A DNA stretch of 64,000 nucleotides from Mytilus edulis (taxonomy: Eukaryota > Mollusca > Bivalvia > Mytilida > Mytilidae): contig NC_092344.1 in assembly GCF_963676685.1 (NCBI RefSeq), positions 44,166,830 to 44,230,829 of the forward strand, written 5' to 3'. Shown here piece by piece: positions 57,372-64,000 of the stretch (positions within the stretch are counted from its first letter, which is position 1; every line of letters starts with the position of its first letter). The notes under the pieces were generated by a model. The model was not told the DNA's origin, searched no databases, and was given only the letters and a program-made list of their open reading frames with translations. The position numbers and the translations under genes were made by a program.

Positions 57372-58109
57372 CTAAAACTGACTCAAGGCAAGACGGACTG
57401 AGATGGCATCAGCACGTTTTTCAACAGAGGGTTCAAGCATAGAGGAGACAAGGGATTTTACGATGTCGCTAGTGTTTTCGGGGAAAGAGAGGGTGTTTGA
57501 GAGTTGAGCTTTGACCATAGAGGTTGCGTCACTATCGGAGAATGGGAAAGCTCCGAAGAGCATGACGTAGAGCATAACTCCCATACTCCACATGTCGGCT
57601 TTCATGGTGTTGTGTTCCATTCCCATAATAACTTCGGGGGCAGCGTATGGGAGGGTTCCACAAAATTCTTCAGATTCGGCAACAACAACGGTTGATTTGG
57701 CAAATCCAAAATCGGCCAGTTTGACACATCCATTTGATAACAAGACGTTTTCTAATTTAATGTCATTGTGGGCGATTCCGTTTAAGTGGCAGTATTCGAC
57801 TGCTTTGACAACTTGAGAGAAGACAGATAGGGTGGCTTCAACGGACATGAGGCCGTTTTTCATTATGTATTCAAAAACATCTCCGAATTCAGCGAATTCC
57901 ATCAAAACGAAGGCAAATTCTTCGGCTTCGATGATTTCAATGGCTTCGACAATGTTTTCGTGTTTGAGGCTGAGGAAAGCTTCAAACTCAGTAGAGGTTT
58001 TGAGGACTTTTTTAATTGCAACTTTACCGAATACTTCGCTAGAGGCGGAGAAAACTTCTTCAGTTAGGGCTACAACGTTTGAAAGTCCACTGTTCAATAA
58101 AAATTCCAT
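57372..58109 (-). CDS. Atypical protein kinase, array copy 7
   Basis: Protein identical to copy 1; spacer of the second class, TATA at 58165, hairpin at 57304. Confidence 0.92.
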   Translation of the reverse strand: MEFLLNSGLSNVVALTEEVFSASSEVFGKVAIKKVLKTSTEFEAFLSLKHENIVEAIEIIEAEEFAFVLMEFAEFGDVFEYIMKNGLMSVEATLSVFSQVVKAVEYCHLNGIAHNDIKLENVLLSNGCVKLADFGFAKSTVVVAESEEFCGTLPYAAPEVIMGMEHNTMKADMWSMGVMLYVMLFGAFPFSDSDATSMVKAQLSNTLSFPENTSDIVKSLVSSMLEPSVEKRADAISVRLALSQF

Positions 58110-59239
58110 TTTAAATTGGCGTGGATTTAGTGTAATAAAGGTATCAAAATACTGAAATTCACGCCTTATATAGTGATATGGCTGCTACGGACTGTTCCAA
58201 TAATTGATGCTCAAGGGTGGAAAGTTCAAATAAAGGCTTTCTTACACAATAAAACAGTACATTATTGAACAATCTCCCCTTTTCATTAATGGTAACTACT
58301 CTTACAAACGGTAAACAAAGTATTTGGTTGTACTAGGGCATTTATCTTATAAGTTTACCGTGTTGCCTTTTAACTGTGGTGTTTACCGTAACCATAAACT
58401 TTTACGATAAAGGTTTGCCGTAACCCAACAAGTCATTATACAGTTCAGTTTACCGTTTCGTCGTATGCAATAATTACCACAGCAAGCCAAATGTAAACCG
58501 ATGAAATCATTTTCGTTTTAAAAGAAGATATGTGTTACCAATATATTTAAGTTATTGGGATTAGAACACGATTCCACAAAATATATAACTATGGACTGAC
58601 CATAAATTCTTGTTTACTGTAACCACATGAAATCGGTTACAAAGCCGATTCTCAAACCTTCAATACAAAGAAAGTTAGAGGATTGTTAGAGAATAATAGT
58701 CAACTTGTTTTCCATTTCTCCCCAAACCCATGAACCTCCGGCTGTAATTTTAAAATGCATTCTTGTTTACCGTAACCGCTCAATATATTAGTCCCATAAT
58801 CCCATTATCACAATTAGAATATCTTATGTTATCCTTATAAGCTACAGCTTGCTTTGTTACGGGATTGTGCGGTGATACGGTAAACTAGAATAACAATTAA
58901 TGAATAGACTAAGTCGTAGCTTGCGCCTTCTAATTTTCTGTTTCTCTGCATTCAAGGTTTTTCGGAAGAAACCATTTTTAATTCACGTCACAGTAAGTCT
59001 ATTAATGAAAATAGAATGAGTTTGTTGAAACAAAGAAGATGGGAAGATGAATGGAATATAAAATTGATTGATACAATTATGTTTACCGTACCCTTATATT
59101 GTATCGGATAAAGGTATGCTAAAGGAAAATGTTTACATGGTTTACCGTAACAATCGAATGGACAAAAAAAAAAGCATCCTTGAAATCGCAACAAGCTCCT
59201 ACGACGGAGCCTGTTGTGATTTCAAGGATGCTTGGGTAT

Positions 59240-59977
59240 CTAAAACTGACTCAAGGCAAGACGGACTGAGATGGCATCAGCACGTTTTTCAACAGAGGGT
59301 TCAAGCATAGAGGAGACAAGGGATTTTACGATGTCGCTAGTGTTTTCGGGGAAAGAGAGGGTGTTTGAGAGTTGAGCTTTGACCATAGAGGTTGCGTCAC
59401 TATCGGAGAATGGGAAAGCTCCGAAGAGCATGACGTAGAGCATAACTCCCATACTCCACATGTCGGCTTTCATGGTGTTGTGTTCCATTCCCATAATAAC
59501 TTCGGGGGCAGCGTATGGGAGGGTTCCACAAAATTCTTCAGATTCGGCAACAACAACGGTTGATTTGGCAAATCCAAAATCGGCCAGTTTGACACATCCA
59601 TTTGATAACAAGACGTTTTCTAATTTAATGTCATTGTGGGCGATTCCGTTTAAGTGGCAGTATTCGACTGCTTTGACAACTTGAGAGAAGACAGATAGGG
59701 TGGCTTCAACGGACATGAGGCCGTTTTTCATTATGTATTCAAAAACATCTCCGAATTCAGCGAATTCCATCAAAACGAAGGCAAATTCTTCGGCTTCGAT
59801 GATTTCAATGGCTTCGACAATGTTTTCGTGTTTGAGGCTGAGGAAAGCTTCAAACTCAGTAGAGGTTTTGAGGACTTTTTTAATTGCAACTTTACCGAAT
59901 ACTTCGCTAGAGGCGGAGAAAACTTCTTCAGTTAGGGCTACAACGTTTGAAAGTCCACTGTTCAATAAAAATTCCAT
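59240..59977 (-). CDS. Atypical protein kinase, array copy 8
   Basis: Protein identical to copy 1; spacer of the second class, TATA at 60033, hairpin at 59172. Confidence 0.92.
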   Translation of the reverse strand: MEFLLNSGLSNVVALTEEVFSASSEVFGKVAIKKVLKTSTEFEAFLSLKHENIVEAIEIIEAEEFAFVLMEFAEFGDVFEYIMKNGLMSVEATLSVFSQVVKAVEYCHLNGIAHNDIKLENVLLSNGCVKLADFGFAKSTVVVAESEEFCGTLPYAAPEVIMGMEHNTMKADMWSMGVMLYVMLFGAFPFSDSDATSMVKAQLSNTLSFPENTSDIVKSLVSSMLEPSVEKRADAISVRLALSQF

Positions 59978-61107
59978 TTTAAATTGGCGTGGATTTAGTG
60001 TAATAAAGGTATCAAAATACTGAAATTCACGCCTTATATAGTGATATGGCTGCTACGGACTGTTCCAATAATTGATGCTCAAGGGTGGAAAGTTCAAATA
60101 AAGGCTTTCTTACACAATAAAACAGTACATTATTGAACAATCTCCCCTTTTCATTAATGGTAACTACTCTTACAAACGGTAAACAAAGTATTTGGTTGTA
60201 CTAGGGCATTTATCTTATAAGTTTACCGTGTTGCCTTTTAACTGTGGTGTTTACCGTAACCATAAACTTTTACGATAAAGGTTTGCCGTAACCCAACAAG
60301 TCATTATACAGTTCAGTTTACCGTTTCGTCGTATGCAATAATTACCACAGCAAGCCAAATGTAAACCGATGAAATCATTTTCGTTTTAAAAGAAGATATG
60401 TGTTACCAATATATTTAAGTTATTGGGATTAGAACACGATTCCACAAAATATATAACTATGGACTGACCATAAATTCTTGTTTACTGTAACCACATGAAA
60501 TCGGTTACAAAGCCGATTCTCAAACCTTCAATACAAAGAAAGTTAGAGGATTGTTAGAGAATAATAGTCAACTTGTTTTCCATTTCTCCCCAAACCCATG
60601 AACCTCCGGCTGTAATTTTAAAATGCATTCTTGTTTACCGTAACCGCTCAATATATTAGTCCCATAATCCCATTATCACAATTAGAATATCTTATGTTAT
60701 CCTTATAAGCTACAGCTTGCTTTGTTACGGGATTGTGCGGTGATACGGTAAACTAGAATAACAATTAATGAATAGACTAAGTCGTAGCTTGCGCCTTCTA
60801 ATTTTCTGTTTCTCTGCATTCAAGGTTTTTCGGAAGAAACCATTTTTAATTCACGTCACAGTAAGTCTATTAATGAAAATAGAATGAGTTTGTTGAAACA
60901 AAGAAGATGGGAAGATGAATGGAATATAAAATTGATTGATACAATTATGTTTACCGTACCCTTATATTGTATCGGATAAAGGTATGCTAAAGGAAAATGT
61001 TTACATGGTTTACCGTAACAATCGAATGGACAAAAAAAAAAGCATCCTTGAAATCGCAACAAGCTCCTACGACGGAGCCTGTTGTGATTTCAAGGATGCT
61101 TGGGTAT

Positions 61108-61845
61108 CTAAAACTGACTCAAGGCAAGACGGACTGAGATGGCATCAGCACGTTTTTCAACAGAGGGTTCAAGCATAGAGGAGACAAGGGATTTTACGAT
61201 GTCGCTAGTGTTTTCGGGGAAAGAGAGGGTGTTTGAGAGTTGAGCTTTGACCATAGAGGTTGCGTCACTATCGGAGAATGGGAAAGCTCCGAAGAGCATG
61301 ACGTAGAGCATAACTCCCATACTCCACATGTCGGCTTTCATGGTGTTGTGTTCCATTCCCATAATAACTTCGGGGGCAGCGTATGGGAGGGTTCCACAAA
61401 ATTCTTCAGATTCGGCAACAACAACGGTTGATTTGGCAAATCCAAAATCGGCCAGTTTGACACATCCATTTGATAACAAGACGTTTTCTAATTTAATGTC
61501 ATTGTGGGCGATTCCGTTTAAGTGGCAGTATTCGACTGCTTTGACAACTTGAGAGAAGACAGATAGGGTGGCTTCAACGGACATGAGGCCGTTTTTCATT
61601 ATGTATTCAAAAACATCTCCGAATTCAGCGAATTCCATCAAAACGAAGGCAAATTCTTCGGCTTCGATGATTTCAATGGCTTCGACAATGTTTTCGTGTT
61701 TGAGGCTGAGGAAAGCTTCAAACTCAGTAGAGGTTTTGAGGACTTTTTTAATTGCAACTTTACCGAATACTTCGCTAGAGGCGGAGAAAACTTCTTCAGT
61801 TAGGGCTACAACGTTTGAAAGTCCACTGTTCAATAAAAATTCCAT
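61108..61845 (-). CDS. Atypical protein kinase, array copy 9
   Basis: Protein identical to copy 1; spacer of the second class, TATA at 61901, hairpin at 61040. Confidence 0.92.
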   Translation of the reverse strand: MEFLLNSGLSNVVALTEEVFSASSEVFGKVAIKKVLKTSTEFEAFLSLKHENIVEAIEIIEAEEFAFVLMEFAEFGDVFEYIMKNGLMSVEATLSVFSQVVKAVEYCHLNGIAHNDIKLENVLLSNGCVKLADFGFAKSTVVVAESEEFCGTLPYAAPEVIMGMEHNTMKADMWSMGVMLYVMLFGAFPFSDSDATSMVKAQLSNTLSFPENTSDIVKSLVSSMLEPSVEKRADAISVRLALSQF

Positions 61846-62975
61846 TTTAAATTGGCGTGGATTTAGTGTAATAAAGGTATCAAAATACTGAAATTCACGC
61901 CTTATATAGTGATATGGCTGCTACGGACTGTTCCAATAATTGATGCTCAAGGGTGGAAAGTTCAAATAAAGGCTTTCTTACACAATAAAACAGTACATTA
62001 TTGAACAATCTCCCCTTTTCATTAATGGTAACTACTCTTACAAACGGTAAACAAAGTATTTGGTTGTACTAGGGCATTTATCTTATAAGTTTACCGTGTT
62101 GCCTTTTAACTGTGGTGTTTACCGTAACCATAAACTTTTACGATAAAGGTTTGCCGTAACCCAACAAGTCATTATACAGTTCAGTTTACCGTTTCGTCGT
62201 ATGCAATAATTACCACAGCAAGCCAAATGTAAACCGATGAAATCATTTTCGTTTTAAAAGAAGATATGTGTTACCAATATATTTAAGTTATTGGGATTAG
62301 AACACGATTCCACAAAATATATAACTATGGACTGACCATAAATTCTTGTTTACTGTAACCACATGAAATCGGTTACAAAGCCGATTCTCAAACCTTCAAT
62401 ACAAAGAAAGTTAGAGGATTGTTAGAGAATAATAGTCAACTTGTTTTCCATTTCTCCCCAAACCCATGAACCTCCGGCTGTAATTTTAAAATGCATTCTT
62501 GTTTACCGTAACCGCTCAATATATTAGTCCCATAATCCCATTATCACAATTAGAATATCTTATGTTATCCTTATAAGCTACAGCTTGCTTTGTTACGGGA
62601 TTGTGCGGTGATACGGTAAACTAGAATAACAATTAATGAATAGACTAAGTCGTAGCTTGCGCCTTCTAATTTTCTGTTTCTCTGCATTCAAGGTTTTTCG
62701 GAAGAAACCATTTTTAATTCACGTCACAGTAAGTCTATTAATGAAAATAGAATGAGTTTGTTGAAACAAAGAAGATGGGAAGATGAATGGAATATAAAAT
62801 TGATTGATACAATTATGTTTACCGTACCCTTATATTGTATCGGATAAAGGTATGCTAAAGGAAAATGTTTACATGGTTTACCGTAACAATCGAATGGACA
62901 AAAAAAAAAGCATCCTTGAAATCGCAACAAGCTCCTACGACGGAGCCTGTTGTGATTTCAAGGATGCTTGGGTAT

Positions 62976-63713
62976 CTAAAACTGACTCAAGGCAAGACGG
63001 ACTGAGATGGCATCAGCACGTTTTTCAACAGAGGGTTCAAGCATAGAGGAGACAAGGGATTTTACGATGTCGCTAGTGTTTTCGGGGAAAGAGAGGGTGT
63101 TTGAGAGTTGAGCTTTGACCATAGAGGTTGCGTCACTATCGGAGAATGGGAAAGCTCCGAAGAGCATGACGTAGAGCATAACTCCCATACTCCACATGTC
63201 GGCTTTCATGGTGTTGTGTTCCATTCCCATAATAACTTCGGGGGCAGCGTATGGGAGGGTTCCACAAAATTCTTCAGATTCGGCAACAACAACGGTTGAT
63301 TTGGCAAATCCAAAATCGGCCAGTTTGACACATCCATTTGATAACAAGACGTTTTCTAATTTAATGTCATTGTGGGCGATTCCGTTTAAGTGGCAGTATT
63401 CGACTGCTTTGACAACTTGAGAGAAGACAGATAGGGTGGCTTCAACGGACATGAGGCCGTTTTTCATTATGTATTCAAAAACATCTCCGAATTCAGCGAA
63501 TTCCATCAAAACGAAGGCAAATTCTTCGGCTTCGATGATTTCAATGGCTTCGACAATGTTTTCGTGTTTGAGGCTGAGGAAAGCTTCAAACTCAGTAGAG
63601 GTTTTGAGGACTTTTTTAATTGCAACTTTACCGAATACTTCGCTAGAGGCGGAGAAAACTTCTTCAGTTAGGGCTACAACGTTTGAAAGTCCACTGTTCA
63701 ATAAAAATTCCAT
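62976..63713 (-). CDS. Atypical protein kinase, array copy 10
   Basis: Protein identical to copy 1. Coding region and TATA box (63769) are complete, but the upstream spacer is cut by the window end before the class-defining positions. Confidence 0.92.
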   Translation of the reverse strand: MEFLLNSGLSNVVALTEEVFSASSEVFGKVAIKKVLKTSTEFEAFLSLKHENIVEAIEIIEAEEFAFVLMEFAEFGDVFEYIMKNGLMSVEATLSVFSQVVKAVEYCHLNGIAHNDIKLENVLLSNGCVKLADFGFAKSTVVVAESEEFCGTLPYAAPEVIMGMEHNTMKADMWSMGVMLYVMLFGAFPFSDSDATSMVKAQLSNTLSFPENTSDIVKSLVSSMLEPSVEKRADAISVRLALSQF

Positions 63714-64000
63714 TTTAAATTGGCGTGGATTTAGTGTAATAAAGGTATCAAAATACTGAAATTCACGCCTTATATAGTGATATGGCTGCTACGGACTGTT
63801 CCAATAATTGATGCTCAAGGGTGGAAAGTTCAAATAAAGGCTTTCTTACACAATAAAACAGTACATTATTGAACAATCTCCCCTTTTCATTAATGGTAAC
63901 TACTCTTACAAACGGTAAACAAAGTATTTGGTTGTACTAGGGCATTTATCTTATAAGTTTACCGTGTTGCCTTTTAACTGTGGTGTTTACCGTAACCATA

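Larger units (their letters stand above)
46039..64000 (-). repeat. 1867/1868-bp tandem array of kinase-gene units
   Basis: Gene copies recur every 1867 bp (first two intervals) and then every 1868 bp (seven intervals); about 9.6 units lie in the window and the array leaves it on the right. One unit is: AGGTATGC, GTTTACCGTAAC, A-run, hairpin, kinase gene (minus strand), promoter, about 1 kb of spacer. I found only a handful of differences between units. The first unit starts abruptly at 46039. Confidence 0.97.

Noticed and set aside
46039-64000. Array as a purely artificial assembly repeat
   Set aside because: Units differ by ordered substitutions and a one-base length change, and a diverged unit lies outside; still, copy number should be confirmed with raw reads.

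Overview
This window looks like nuclear DNA of a bivalve mollusc, most likely a mussel (Mytilus-like). It is AT-rich, has an intron-rich animal gene with GT-AG splice sites, and is packed with dispersed repeats of the type I associate with bivalve genomes. The species assignment is inference; the eukaryotic assignment is read directly from exon structure.

Layout. 1-5 kb: a TIR-ended composite repeat, then three in-frame exons (minus strand) of an ADP-ribosylglycohydrolase-like gene. 5.4-12.6 kb: nested mobile elements, comprising an RNase H fragment, a small MITE, and an element with a 9-bp target duplication (6686-12540) that was invaded by a BEL/Pao-type LTR element (7230-12293) whose gag was then invaded by a TA-flanked MITE (8020-8779). 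12.6-18 kb: no gene recognised. 18.1-20.5 kb: a 2.4-kb TIR element. 20.9-42.5 kb: a plus-strand gene of at least 17 exons for DNAJC2 (MPP11/ZRF1/zuotin), a ribosome-associated J-domain protein with two SANT domains; its introns carry minisatellites, MITEs and two copies of a 1.8-kb repeat. Two of its exons have partial tandem duplications that copy a splice site.

43.2-64 kb: the most striking region. A head-to-tail array of a 1867/1868-bp unit runs off the right edge, with ten complete copies of an intronless 245-aa protein kinase gene (minus strand) in this window. All ten proteins are identical. Each gene has a TATA box, a short inverted repeat over the predicted transcription start, and, 7 bp past the stop codon, a 28-bp-stem hairpin followed by a T-run. 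The roughly 1-kb spacer carries about ten copies of a GTTTACCGTAAC-like motif. The kinase is atypical: the glycine-rich loop is gone, HRD is HND, and the activation-loop phosphosite position is Glu. A diverged, truncated unit lies at 43165-43789, cut off by an inverted copy of the composite repeat seen at the start of the window.

The host genes have no obvious functional link. DNAJC2 and the kinase array are convergent, about 0.7 kb apart. All repeat alignments and splice sites were made by eye.
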